Of a DNA stretch of 64,000 nt, positions 25,908 through 34,776 are shown one piece after another. Made by a program: the position numbers and the translations under genes. Where the stretch lies: contig JBMHCT010000039.1 in NCBI GenBank assembly GCA_049889775.1, positions 7,522 through 71,521 of the forward strand, written 5' to 3'. The notes below the pieces were generated by a model. The model saw nothing but the letters and a program-made list of their open reading frames with translations. It made no database searches and was not told where the DNA came from. Source of the DNA: Jejuia sp049889775 (lineage in GTDB: Bacteria > Bacteroidota > Bacteroidia > Flavobacteriales > Flavobacteriaceae). Within the stretch, counting starts at the first letter, position 1, and the number at the start of each line of letters is the position of its first letter.

Positions 25908-28751
25908 TTATAGGTTATTAATGATCCAAGAAACGTAGTACTGAGAACCTATCAATCCTGTTCCAGCCGCAGTGAAGTATTCATCTCCCAGTAAATTTGT
26001 TGCACCAGCTTTAAATGAAGATTTAAGACTTGGAACCCTTAGATTAATCTGAGCATCAATAACATGGTAGGCAGGCACATCAGCCGTCAAAAATGAAGCC
26101 TCCCAAACATAATTATCACTCCATCTCCAAGCTACATTAAATCCAAAGTTTTTAAATAATTCCGTATTCCCGAAAGTTGCTTTTACTTTATGCTCTGGAG
26201 TATTAAAGTTTGTTTGAAAATCTGAATTTGCCTGACGGTCAAAGTCAAGATTAGCATATGTATAATTAGCTCCCAAATCAAAATCCCCAAATATTTTTGT
26301 AGAAACCCCTAAAGAAGCACCATATGAACTAACTTCTTCTGAAGTATTTGTGTAGGCTCGGTAGGCTTGAAAATCTTCATTGGCAAGCGCTATTATAGCC
26401 AATGGCGTAGGTGTACCTCCAACAGGAAAAGTTTGCGAAAGTGCTACATCACCGTAAAAGGGTGATACGACATCAACAGTAGTTATGAAATCCTGATATT
26501 GATTATAATACGCGCTAAAGTCAATAACGAATTTATCTACTTTTCCTCTATAACCAACCTCGAACGAGCTTACTTGTTCGGGGTTAACCAACCCTGGATT
26601 ACCTGCTTGTAAATCCGCAGGGTTTTGAGAGGCGGCAAACGCGGTAACAGAACTTCTCGTGAATGAATTATTATAGGCTCCAGTTCCATTGTAAGTTAAT
26701 GTGTTTGATCCAATAATCGCTTGACCTGTAGGCGATATTTCTGTACCACTTACAGTGCGCGAAAATCGCTCTGGATTATCAAAAGCACCTCCAATAAGCG
26801 TAATTGGTCCAACATTAAACCCAATATACAGGGCTTGCGTATCTGGATTACGGAAACCAGTTTGGAAAGAGGCTCTTAAATTGTGATTATTGTTTTCACC
26901 TAAATTGTATCCTACTGATAATCTTGGGGAGAAAAATGCATCAAAAAGCTCTGATTTATCATATCTTAAAGAAGCGGTTAACTTAAGGCGGTCATCTTCT
27001 AAAAATTTCTTTTGAATTTGAGTATATAAACCTGCTTCAGAATAAGGAATTTCTCCATCTCTATCTGTATATATCGATCCGAAAGAATTTAGAACATATC
27101 TTCTATAAGAACCTCCTACTTGAATCTCAGCAAAATCTGTTAAATGACTAAAATTATAGTTGGCATCAGAATGATAAATTTTTGATTCGTCTTTCAATTG
27201 ACTACCTGTAAGAATATCAGGATCATTTGTAACAATATCGAATGCTCTCTGAAATTCAGGAGTTCCAGGTTCAAGTCTTCCTGTATCAGCCGCAGTTCTA
27301 GCAGCAACATGGGCTTGATCTGCTGTTAATCCTGCAAGCGTACTTTGAATAAAGGCACCGGCATATTCACCAAACCATTGGTCATCACTTTTCCACTGTC
27401 TATTAATGTTTACACCAGTAAATACCATGTCATAAGAATCTCCTGCATTGTCTGCGGTGACATAACCTCTCACGAAGAAGTTGTCATTTTTAATCTCTAA
27501 TTTATGCTGTTGCAAAAAGAAGTTTTTGATAGAATATCTGTTTGAGCCTTGATAAATTGTAGAACCAGAACCTATTTTACCAACGTACTGAATTTCAAAA
27601 TCATTTTCCCAAGGTCTGTAAAAAAGTCCCCAATCTGCCTTGATACTTTTAGCGTCATAATTGGTAAGATCTGCTTCGTCGTAACCTGTTCTGCTTACAT
27701 CTACGTCAGGAACTAAATTCGCCAGAGCTGGGTTAGGTAATTGACTCAAAAATACTGGACTTTCTTTTACATTTCTTAAGTTTGTTGAAACCAGATCACC
27801 ATAAACGTTTACACCATCGTAGTCTATGTCGTTTTCTCTGGTACTATTAGGTTTTATAAAAGTTGTATTTCTGTCTTTTCCTCTAGTGTCATTGGCAACC
27901 CAATCTACACCTTGTAAATAACTGAAGTTAACTTTTGCAGCAAACTTCTCACTAAATTTATGTGCTGCCCTTATACCATAGTCTTGGTACTCATTATCGC
28001 CTGCTGCCTGTTGCGATGTGACACCATGTTTGTAATAAGCACTAATTCCTTGATGATCAAAAGGGCTTTTACTGGTCATAAATAGGATACCATTAAAGGC
28101 GTTTGCTCCATACAAAGCAGAGGCGGCACCAGGTAAAAGTTCCACGCTTTGTACATCTGTCTCCACCATCCCCAATAAATTTCCTAAAGGGAAATTAAGA
28201 GCAGGAGCAGCATTATCCATACCATCAACGCGTTGCATAAAGCGTGTGTTAGCGAAAGTAGCGAAACCTCTAGTGTTAATAGATTTGAAGGTCAAACTAT
28301 TGGTGTTTATATCTACACCCTTCAAGTTTTCCAAGCCATCGTAAAATTCAGCTGATGCTGTGTTTTTTATTTCTTTTAGTCCGTATCTCTCAATAGTTAC
28401 TGGAGATTCAAAAATACGTTCTGGCGTTCTCGAAGCAGAAATTACCACTTCGTCAAGAGCAGTTCCTTCCTTTAAAATAATCTCTAATTTTTGATTTGTT
28501 GTACTGATTTCGGCATTGAAAGTTTCAAACCCAACACTACTAACTTGTATAGTAAATGGTGGATTTTGATTTGTGGTAAGTGAAAAATCTCCATCAAAAT
28601 CTGTCACTGTTCCTGTTGAAGTACCTAATATAATGACATTGACTCCTGGTATAGGTTGCCCACTATCGTCATTAATTGTACCTGTAATTGTTGTTTGAGC
28701 ATAGGTAGATATGCAAAACAACAGCAAAGTAAATTTGAGTATTGTCTTCAT
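25908..28751 (-). CDS. TonB-dependent outer-membrane receptor
   Basis: A 947-residue outer-membrane transporter. A signal peptide ends FCISTYAQ, then a carboxypeptidase-regulatory Ig-like domain (ITGTINDDSGQPIPGVNVII, about residues 22-105). The plug follows (DEVVISASRTPERIFESPVTI through VQSVELLPGAASALYGANAFNGI), then a large beta-barrel ending near DEYFTAAGTGLIGSQYYVSW. It imports a ligand using TonB energy. No SusD partner is next to it; instead an SGNH lipoprotein follows, so it is not a typical Sus pair. A 14-bp palindrome lies 72 bases upstream of its start. Confidence 0.92.
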   Translation of the reverse strand: MKTILKFTLLLFCISTYAQTTITGTINDDSGQPIPGVNVIILGTSTGTVTDFDGDFSLTTNQNPPFTIQVSSVGFETFNAEISTTNQKLEIILKEGTALDEVVISASRTPERIFESPVTIERYGLKEIKNTASAEFYDGLENLKGVDINTNSLTFKSINTRGFATFANTRFMQRVDGMDNAAPALNFPLGNLLGMVETDVQSVELLPGAASALYGANAFNGILFMTSKSPFDHQGISAYYKHGVTSQQAAGDNEYQDYGIRAAHKFSEKFAAKVNFSYLQGVDWVANDTRGKDRNTTFIKPNSTRENDIDYDGVNVYGDLVSTNLRNVKESPVFLSQLPNPALANLVPDVDVSRTGYDEADLTNYDAKSIKADWGLFYRPWENDFEIQYVGKIGSGSTIYQGSNRYSIKNFFLQQHKLEIKNDNFFVRGYVTADNAGDSYDMVFTGVNINRQWKSDDQWFGEYAGAFIQSTLAGLTADQAHVAARTAADTGRLEPGTPEFQRAFDIVTNDPDILTGSQLKDESKIYHSDANYNFSHLTDFAEIQVGGSYRRYVLNSFGSIYTDRDGEIPYSEAGLYTQIQKKFLEDDRLKLTASLRYDKSELFDAFFSPRLSVGYNLGENNNHNLRASFQTGFRNPDTQALYIGFNVGPITLIGGAFDNPERFSRTVSGTEISPTGQAIIGSNTLTYNGTGAYNNSFTRSSVTAFAASQNPADLQAGNPGLVNPEQVSSFEVGYRGKVDKFVIDFSAYYNQYQDFITTVDVVSPFYGDVALSQTFPVGGTPTPLAIIALANEDFQAYRAYTNTSEEVSSYGASLGVSTKIFGDFDLGANYTYANLDFDRQANSDFQTNFNTPEHKVKATFGNTELFKNFGFNVAWRWSDNYVWEASFLTADVPAYHVIDAQINLRVPSLKSSFKAGATNLLGDEYFTAAGTGLIGSQYYVSWIINNL

Positions 28752-28823
28752 TTATTATAATTAGTTGTTTTTAGGGATTTATTTAAAAAAAGTAAATAAA
28801 TACGCGCTAAAAATATAAAAAAT

Positions 28824-28837
28824 TTATGCATGCATAA
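28824..28837. promoter_or_regulatory. Perfect 14-bp palindrome upstream of the TonB receptor gene
   Basis: TTATGCATGCATAA is its own reverse complement. It lies 72 bases before the receptor ATG, with a weak minus-strand -7-like TATATTTT (28810-28817) just downstream of it. Operator function is inferred from its symmetry and position only. Confidence 0.35.
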
Positions 28838-28955
28838 TATATTTTAGTAAAAAATTGTGTTTTTTTCTGTGATTTTGATAAAAAAACAGTTCAAAATTGA
28901 AGATTTGTAAATAGGGGTATTGCTAAAAGTTCCCTTTAGGATACAAAACTCTCAA

Positions 28956-30803
28956 TTACTCTACTGTAACTGATTTTGCCAAATTTCTTGGCTGATCCAC
29001 ATTTTTATTCAACATTACCGCAATATGATAAGATAGTAATTGTAAAGGAATTGTTGTTAATAATGGTGAAAGTGCTTCAATTGTATCTGGAACTTCAATA
29101 ACATGGTCAGCAAGTTCTCTTACCACCGTATCGCCTTCAGTTATTACACCAATAATCTTACCCTTTCTTGATTTTATTTCTTGAATGTTACTTACCACTT
29201 TGTCATAATGCTCTGCCTTAGTTGCTATTACAACTATAGGCATGTTTTCATCAATTAATGCAATGGGGCCATGTTTCATTTCGGCTGCGGGGTAGCCTTC
29301 CGCATGTATATATGAAATCTCTTTTAATTTAAGCGCGCCCTCTAAAGCTACTGGGAAATTGTATCCTCGACCCAGATATAAGAAGTTTAACGCTTCTTTA
29401 TAGATATCCGAAACTATCTTAATATGCTTGTCAGACTCTAGTGCTTTTTCTACCTTCTTTGGAATCAATTCCATTTCTAATAAATATCTTCTAAAATCGG
29501 AACTTGAAATAGTACCTTTCGCTCTTGCTAATCTCAATGCTACCAAAGACAACACAGTAATTTGTGTTGTAAACGCTTTTGTAGAGGCCACTCCGATTTC
29601 TGGTCCTGCATGTGTATACGCCCCAGCATCAGTTTCTCTTGCTATCGAAGAACCTACAACATTGCAAACACCGAAAACGAAAGCGCCTTTGGATTTGGCC
29701 ATTTTTATAGCTGCAAGCGTATCTGCAGTTTCACCAGATTGTGAAATGGCGATTACAACATCATTTTCCGTAATAACTGGATTTCTATATCTAAATTCCG
29801 AAGCATACTCTACTTCAACTGGAATTCTTGCTAAATCCTCAAAAATATATTCAGCCACAAGACCTGCATGCCATGAAGTACCACAGGCGACTATAATTAT
29901 TCTATTTGCATTGAGAAATTTTTTCATATTATCTTCAATACCAGCCATCTTAATTATAGCTTCGTTTCTCAATAGTCTACCTCTAAAAGTATCCCGAATG
30001 GCTTTTGGTTGTTCATGGATTTCTTTAAGCATAAAATGCTCATAACCACCCTTTTCAATTTGTTCAAGGTTTAATTGTAACTCTTGCATGTAAGGATCAA
30101 CCAAAGAATCGTCCTTTATTTTTCTAACTTTTATTTTTTTATCAAACCTTATTATGGCCATTTCCTCATCCTCCAAGTAAATAGCGTTTTTGGTGTATTC
30201 TATAAATGGAGATGCATCACTAGCAATAAAAAACTCACCTTCTCCAATTCCAACAGCAAGCGGACTCCCGAGGCGGGCTACTACGACTTCTTCAGGTTGA
30301 TTTTTGTCAAAAACAGCAATAGCATAGGCACCCACCACTTGGTTAAGGGCTATCTGAACAGCTTTACCTAGCTTTACATTTTCTTTAATTTTAACCTCTT
30401 CAATTAGATTAATAAGAACTTCAGTGTCCGTATCAGATTTGAAGTTATAACCTCTGGAAATTAGTTCCTTTTTAAGCGACTCGTAGTTCTCTATAATGCC
30501 ATTATGAATAATAACTAAATTTCCAGAATTGGAAATATGCGGATGCGAATTTATATCATTAGGCACACCGTGTGTTGCCCAACGCGTATGACCTATACCT
30601 AGTTTACCAGTGGTTGAGATTTCTTGTTGAACACGTGATTCTAAATCAGAAACTTTACCCTTTGTTTTCGAGATTTTTAAGTCTGTACCATCAAATAGAG
30701 CTACTCCAGCACTATCGTAGCCTCTGTATTCCAATCTTCTTAGTCCTTCAATTATGATAGGATAAGCTTCTCTATGACCAATATATCCAACTATTCCGCA
30801 CAT
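28956..30803 (-). CDS. glmS: Glutamine-fructose-6-phosphate aminotransferase (isomerizing)
   Basis: Makes glucosamine 6-phosphate, the first step toward UDP-GlcNAc for peptidoglycan and lipopolysaccharide. The 615-residue sequence begins MCGIVGYIG, where the cysteine after Met is the N-terminal nucleophile of the glutaminase domain. The glutaminase domain (~1-240) also shows RWATHG and HNGIIENY. Two SIS isomerase domains follow, with CGTSWHAG, ISQSGETADT and the C-terminal end PRNLAKSVTVE. No glmS ribozyme would be expected in this phylum and none is seen. A palindrome GTTTAATTAAAC lies at 30821-30832 in the leader. Confidence 0.97.
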   Translation of the reverse strand: MCGIVGYIGHREAYPIIIEGLRRLEYRGYDSAGVALFDGTDLKISKTKGKVSDLESRVQQEISTTGKLGIGHTRWATHGVPNDINSHPHISNSGNLVIIHNGIIENYESLKKELISRGYNFKSDTDTEVLINLIEEVKIKENVKLGKAVQIALNQVVGAYAIAVFDKNQPEEVVVARLGSPLAVGIGEGEFFIASDASPFIEYTKNAIYLEDEEMAIIRFDKKIKVRKIKDDSLVDPYMQELQLNLEQIEKGGYEHFMLKEIHEQPKAIRDTFRGRLLRNEAIIKMAGIEDNMKKFLNANRIIIVACGTSWHAGLVAEYIFEDLARIPVEVEYASEFRYRNPVITENDVVIAISQSGETADTLAAIKMAKSKGAFVFGVCNVVGSSIARETDAGAYTHAGPEIGVASTKAFTTQITVLSLVALRLARAKGTISSSDFRRYLLEMELIPKKVEKALESDKHIKIVSDIYKEALNFLYLGRGYNFPVALEGALKLKEISYIHAEGYPAAEMKHGPIALIDENMPIVVIATKAEHYDKVVSNIQEIKSRKGKIIGVITEGDTVVRELADHVIEVPDTIEALSPLLTTIPLQLLSYHIAVMLNKNVDQPRNLAKSVTVE

Positions 30804-30878
30804 AAAACTTTACTTTTAATGTTTAATTAAACTAGAGAGAAAATAACTTATAGAAGATAAAACTTTTGTGGATAATTT

Positions 30879-32606
30879 TTAATCAGTTTCGGTATAAAAA
30901 AGTTTAAGTTTTATCCTTCTATCTTGATCCGCGGCATTTCCGACAAGAGCAGTTCCCCTTGGGGAGATCACTGCTGTTACAGGAACACTTTCAATATCAT
31001 TATTTAATGTTTCCGTATTAACACTTATGTTTACATTATTTGATAGGGTCAGACCTAATTTCGGATTTTCAGCATCTCGCACTAATATATTAAGTAAATG
31101 ATCTGTAACCTTTATTTTATATTTTGTTCCAAAATTATCTTTTAGTCTACTCCCCAAACTAAAACTTCTAGAAAACAAAGGACTTGTAGTATTTGTTGTA
31201 GGATCTGATTGATAATCTAAAATAGGAGCATTATTATCAAGATCATAGATGTAAAGTCTATTGAATTGATTTAAAGCTTCTTTAATAGCCGTATCACCTT
31301 GATCTTCATAGACTACCAAATGTGCCTCATTTAATAGTCGTTTTAACTCATACTGACCATTTATAGGATCTAGTTCATTACCATTGTTGTCGATTTTTCT
31401 ATATGTCTTTTTAAAACAATCAAGTTCGGTTACATTAACAATAATATCTTGACCATTACTGTCTTTTCCGCAGTTGCAATCAAACTTTTTGTCTTCATCA
31501 TCATTAAATAGTTCGATTACCGCTATTGAGCCTTCAGTTCCCTTTATAAATAGTTCCTCATCTCCATTTTCGATATCTGGATTGATCGATGTAATAACTG
31601 TTGTATAGTCATTAATATACGTATTAATGATATTACCAGCAAAATTTAGGACATATGATTTGTTTTCTCTCTCCCCATCGCTATCGTCATCAGTTGAAAA
31701 ATACACAACTACATTTGCGTCCGTATCTAAAAGATTTAACATCATCATACTGCCTTCATTGTTTTCAGCTTCAGCTTTAATGAATAGTCCTCTAAAATGA
31801 TTTAAAAAGTTACTGGCGTCGCTCAATGTGGTTTGGTTTTCTTGTGCTAAAATTAAGAAATCCCACAAAGCCTTTTGAGTATCATTAGTAGTTAAATTTA
31901 GGGTAATAGCAGGACGTAAATAAGATATAACCTCATTTTCCCCAGTGACACTCTTAACTTCTCTAGTGGTATTATCGGGTGTAAAACTTCCCTCAAACAA
32001 TTTTATACCCGTTTGATCTTCAAAATTTATGATACTTGTTTCTGTTTGAACAGAATTAGTACCATTATTATTAGAGATGTTTGCGTAGGAAAAATAGTTC
32101 TGATCGCCAGCTTCTGTAAAGTTAGAACTACTCAAAAAGTATTTGTTTTCGTAGACTGTTAATTTTATTGGTTTAACTTTGGTAGAGTCGTTATTTTCTA
32201 AAAAGAGAGAATCTAATCTGTAAACAGGTCTTTCAGAAATCACTCCTGTTTGTGTACTATAATAGGGTATCGTTAAGACTACCGAATCTAGAATAGGATC
32301 TGACCCAAAAGTTGGGTTGTAAAGAGTTGGTAGTAGTTGTGAGACAATACTAGCAGTAGTTTTACCGTAAGTTGGGTCATCGTAAAAGCCTAATAGATTT
32401 GCAGGTAATCCATTAACCTGTTGTCCAGATAAACGTTGGTTATATGCAATTACTGAATAACTCGAATCAGCCGTTCCAAAATTAAAATTTCCACTACCTA
32501 AAACATCGCTTTCAATAGAACTGTATTCTGTATCGCAGGCTACAACCGCTAATAACATTAATAAAAGTGAAAGGGTATAATTAAGGGCTTTAATAATCTT
32601 CTTCAT
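30879..32606 (-). CDS. DUF4270 lipoprotein
   Basis: A 575-residue protein with a lipoprotein-type signal (LLMLLAVVAC, then acidic/polar residues) and the DUF4270 beta-rich body, a family limited to Bacteroidota and of unknown function. Acidic stretches such as DTDANVVVYFSTDDDSDG and FNDDEDKKFDCNCGKDS are visible, with a Cys cluster near residue 360. The ATG at 32606 is used rather than the one at 32618 because it begins a canonical KK-type signal peptide. Placement between glmS and a GlgA-like gene is conserved in Flavobacteriia, which argues for an envelope role, but I propose none. Confidence 0.85.
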   Translation of the reverse strand: MKKIIKALNYTLSLLLMLLAVVACDTEYSSIESDVLGSGNFNFGTADSSYSVIAYNQRLSGQQVNGLPANLLGFYDDPTYGKTTASIVSQLLPTLYNPTFGSDPILDSVVLTIPYYSTQTGVISERPVYRLDSLFLENNDSTKVKPIKLTVYENKYFLSSSNFTEAGDQNYFSYANISNNNGTNSVQTETSIINFEDQTGIKLFEGSFTPDNTTREVKSVTGENEVISYLRPAITLNLTTNDTQKALWDFLILAQENQTTLSDASNFLNHFRGLFIKAEAENNEGSMMMLNLLDTDANVVVYFSTDDDSDGERENKSYVLNFAGNIINTYINDYTTVITSINPDIENGDEELFIKGTEGSIAVIELFNDDEDKKFDCNCGKDSNGQDIIVNVTELDCFKKTYRKIDNNGNELDPINGQYELKRLLNEAHLVVYEDQGDTAIKEALNQFNRLYIYDLDNNAPILDYQSDPTTNTTSPLFSRSFSLGSRLKDNFGTKYKIKVTDHLLNILVRDAENPKLGLTLSNNVNISVNTETLNNDIESVPVTAVISPRGTALVGNAADQDRRIKLKLFYTETD

Positions 32607-32635
32607 AAATCTTACCAAGAGAATTTTAATGTTTT

Positions 32636-33445
32636 TTAAACCAATACCTCAGTGTTAAAAAACTGTGTGTAGGCTTCACCAAATTCATCTTTTGTTTTGT
32701 ATTCTAATATAGGCTTATCAGAATTTTTAATATAATTTTCTAAATGTTCAGGTAAAACTTCAGAACCTATTATTATAGCGTCAGAATAGTCGATTGCAAC
32801 TTGCATTAAGTTGTTGTACGTTGGCTCTTCTAATGTTTTAATAGCTTCTTCATTTATATCGTCAAATTTAATCTTATTGACCATATCTTTATTTAACGTA
32901 TTGTTAAAACTTTGATTGTATACCGAAGTAACTATTTTACTTTCATTAAAAAGAGGTTCGTCCTTGTAGTATTCTTTTAGATATAGAGGCAGTAGTGATG
33001 CTAGCCAACCATGAACATGAATTACGTCTGGAGCCCAATTTAATTTTTTTACGGTTTCAATAACGCCTTTGGCAAAGAAAATAGCCCGTTCATCATTATC
33101 ATCAAAGAGCTCGCCGTTTTCATCTGTTAAAGTAGCTTTTCTTTTAAAATATTCGTCATTATCAATAAAGTAAACCTGAATACGCTCTTTTGGAATAGAT
33201 GCCACTTTAATAATCAAAGGCATATCCAAATCATTAATAACCAAATTGATTCCTGAAAGCCTTATAACTTCATGTAATTGATGTCTTCTCTCATTTATAT
33301 TGCCGTAACGTGGCATAAAAATTCGTATCTGGCCACCTTTTTGATTAACCATTCTTGGTGCCTCGAACGACATTGAAGAAATTTCAGTTTCAGGTAAATA
33401 GGGCACAACTTCAGATGATACATACAATATCCTCTTATCTTTCAT
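32636..33445 (-). CDS. Half-length glycogen synthase-like protein (GT5 N-domain only)
   Basis: A 269-residue protein with the starch/glycogen synthase N-terminal Rossmann domain (ILYVSSEVVPY, IFMPRYGNINERRHQL, FAKGVIETVKKLNWAPDVIHVHGWLAS) and nothing of the second GT-B domain that carries the ADP-glucose and catalytic residues. The usual GlgA is about twice this length, so glycosyltransfer as in GlgA is unlikely. Such half-GlgA proteins next to panC recur in Bacteroidota (family memory). The ATG at 33445 is chosen because the promoter for it lies upstream; the longer frame from 33508 runs through that promoter. Confidence 0.8.
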   Translation of the reverse strand: MKDKRILYVSSEVVPYLPETEISSMSFEAPRMVNQKGGQIRIFMPRYGNINERRHQLHEVIRLSGINLVINDLDMPLIIKVASIPKERIQVYFIDNDEYFKRKATLTDENGELFDDNDERAIFFAKGVIETVKKLNWAPDVIHVHGWLASLLPLYLKEYYKDEPLFNESKIVTSVYNQSFNNTLNKDMVNKIKFDDINEEAIKTLEEPTYNNLMQVAIDYSDAIIIGSEVLPEHLENYIKNSDKPILEYKTKDEFGEAYTQFFNTEVLV

Positions 33446-33485
33446 ATATGGTTTGCTTTTGACAAGATTTAAAAATAAAAACACG

Positions 33486-33493
33486 CAAAAGTA
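33486..33493 (-). promoter_or_regulatory. -7 element for the half-GlgA gene
   Basis: Minus-strand TACTTTTG, a perfect TAnnTTTG, 40 bases upstream of the ATG at 33445. It lies 31 bases from the panC -7 box on the opposite strand, making a compact divergent promoter pair. Confidence 0.6.
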
Positions 33494-33524
33494 CAAAAAT
33501 TTATGCAAAGTCCTTGTAAAATCT

Positions 33525-33532
33525 TATGTTTG
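33525..33532 (+). promoter_or_regulatory. -7 element for panC
   Basis: TATGTTTG, a perfect -7 element. The expected transcription start is around 33536, downstream of the ATG at 33503, which rules that ATG out as the panC start and supports the GTG at 33557. No clean -33 TTTG was seen. Confidence 0.65.
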
Positions 33533-33556
33533 CAGCCGTTAAATTTTTACTGGAGC

Positions 33557-34408
33557 GTGGTTGTTTATACAAATAAGGAAGATGTTTTTAAGAGCATTGA
33601 ACTACTTAAATCAAAAGGCTTAAACATAGGGCTAGTACCTACTATGGGCGCTTTGCATGAAGGGCATTTGCAGTTGGTAATTAAAGCACTTGAAGAGAAC
33701 GAAAAAGTGGTAGTCAGTATTTTTGTTAACCCGACCCAATTTGATAACGCTCAGGATTTAGAAAAATACCCCAGAACTTTAAAAAATGATGTTGCATTGT
33801 TGAAAACGGTGCACAAAGAAGACATCCTAGTTTATGCGCCAACAGTTGAGGATATATATGAAGGAAATACCATTTCAGAGAAATTTGATTTTGATGGATT
33901 GGAATTTGAAATGGAAGGTAAATTTCGTCATGGGCATTTTGATGGTGTTGGTACCATTGTAAAGCGTTTTTTTGAGATCGTAAAACCGCATAAGGCATAT
34001 TTTGGAGAAAAAGATTTTCAGCAACTACAAATCATTAGAAAGCTTGTTGAAAAACATAAAATTCCCGTTACAATTGTGGGTTGCAAAATACATCGTGAGG
34101 CAAGTGGTTTGGCGATGAGTTCTAGAAATACCAGACTAAAACCTGAGTATTTAAAAGCAGCACCTTTTATCTATAAAACTTTAAACACTGCCAAAACAAA
34201 ATTTGGCACAAAAAGTGCTAATAAAGTTACGGAATGGGTTGATAATCAGTTTAAAAAACAGGAGTTGTTAGAACTGGAATATTTTTTAATTGCTGATGCT
34301 TCAACGCTAAAACCAGTTAAAAGAAAATCAAAAACAAAAAAGTATAGAGCCTTTATTGCTGTATATGCTGGCGATGTTCGACTTATTGATAATATCGCTC
34401 TAAATTAA
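33557..34408 (+). CDS. panC: Pantothenate synthetase
   Basis: Joins pantoate and beta-alanine using ATP in pantothenate (vitamin B5) synthesis. Visible motifs are GLVPTMGALHEGHLQLV (the HxGH nucleotide-binding site), VVSIFVNPTQFDN, FRHGHFDGVGTIV, YFGEKDFQQLQII and REASGLAMSSRNTRL. The start is set at GTG 33557 (283 residues) rather than ATG 33503 because a perfect -7 element lies between them and flavobacterial PanC begins near this point. panD follows 13 bases later, so the two work as one pathway unit. Confidence 0.93.
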   Translation: MVVYTNKEDVFKSIELLKSKGLNIGLVPTMGALHEGHLQLVIKALEENEKVVVSIFVNPTQFDNAQDLEKYPRTLKNDVALLKTVHKEDILVYAPTVEDIYEGNTISEKFDFDGLEFEMEGKFRHGHFDGVGTIVKRFFEIVKPHKAYFGEKDFQQLQIIRKLVEKHKIPVTIVGCKIHREASGLAMSSRNTRLKPEYLKAAPFIYKTLNTAKTKFGTKSANKVTEWVDNQFKKQELLELEYFLIADASTLKPVKRKSKTKKYRAFIAVYAGDVRLIDNIALN

Positions 34409-34409
34409 T

Positions 34410-34417
34410 TACCTTTG
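34410..34417 (+). promoter_or_regulatory. -7 element abutting panD start codon
   Basis: TACCTTTG, perfect -7 consensus, located in the 13-base panC-panD gap and ending four bases before the panD ATG. If used, it would give a leaderless panD mRNA, as proposed for plsC. Confidence 0.5.
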
Positions 34418-34421
34418 CCTC

Positions 34422-34772
34422 ATGCAAATTCAAGTAGTAAAATCTAAAATTCATAGGGTTAAATGCACTGGTGCAGACCTTAATTATATAGGTAGTATAA
34501 CCATAGATGAAGATTTAATGGACGCTGCCAACATTATTCAAGGTGAAAAAGTTCAAATTGTTAATAATGACAACGGAGAGCGCTTAGAAACGTACTGCAT
34601 TCCTGGACCTCGAAAAAGTGGTGAAATAACATTGAATGGTGCAGCCGCTAGAAGAGTTTCTGTAGGAGATACGTTGATTTTGATTACCTACGCCTTCATG
34701 GATATTGAAGAAGCTAAAGTATTTAAACCTTCTTTGGTGTTTCCAAATGAAGCGACTAACTTGTTAAAATAA
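34422..34772 (+). CDS. panD: Aspartate 1-decarboxylase
   Basis: Makes beta-alanine from aspartate for PanC. The 116-residue proenzyme carries the self-cleavage site Gly24-Ser25 (YIGSITID), which yields the N-terminal pyruvoyl group. Lys9 (VKSKIHR), ANIIQGEKVQIVNN and NGAAARRVSVGD are also conserved. Length is typical. It lies between panC and a membrane protein gene with short gaps; the pathway pairing panC-panD is clear. Confidence 0.95.
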   Translation: MQIQVVKSKIHRVKCTGADLNYIGSITIDEDLMDAANIIQGEKVQIVNNDNGERLETYCIPGPRKSGEITLNGAAARRVSVGDTLILITYAFMDIEEAKVFKPSLVFPNEATNLLK

Positions 34773-34776
34773 AATC

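Noticed and set aside
25908..28751. SusC of a polysaccharide utilisation locus
   Set aside because: No SusD neighbour, no glycoside hydrolases, and the partner is an SGNH lipoprotein.
29428..30045. 205-residue plus-strand ORF inside glmS
   Set aside because: It lies entirely antisense to a highly conserved GlmS; no recognisable domain or promoter supports it.
33503..33557. ATG at 33503 as panC start
   Set aside because: A perfect -7 promoter element lies downstream of it, and the extra residues are unlike PanC.
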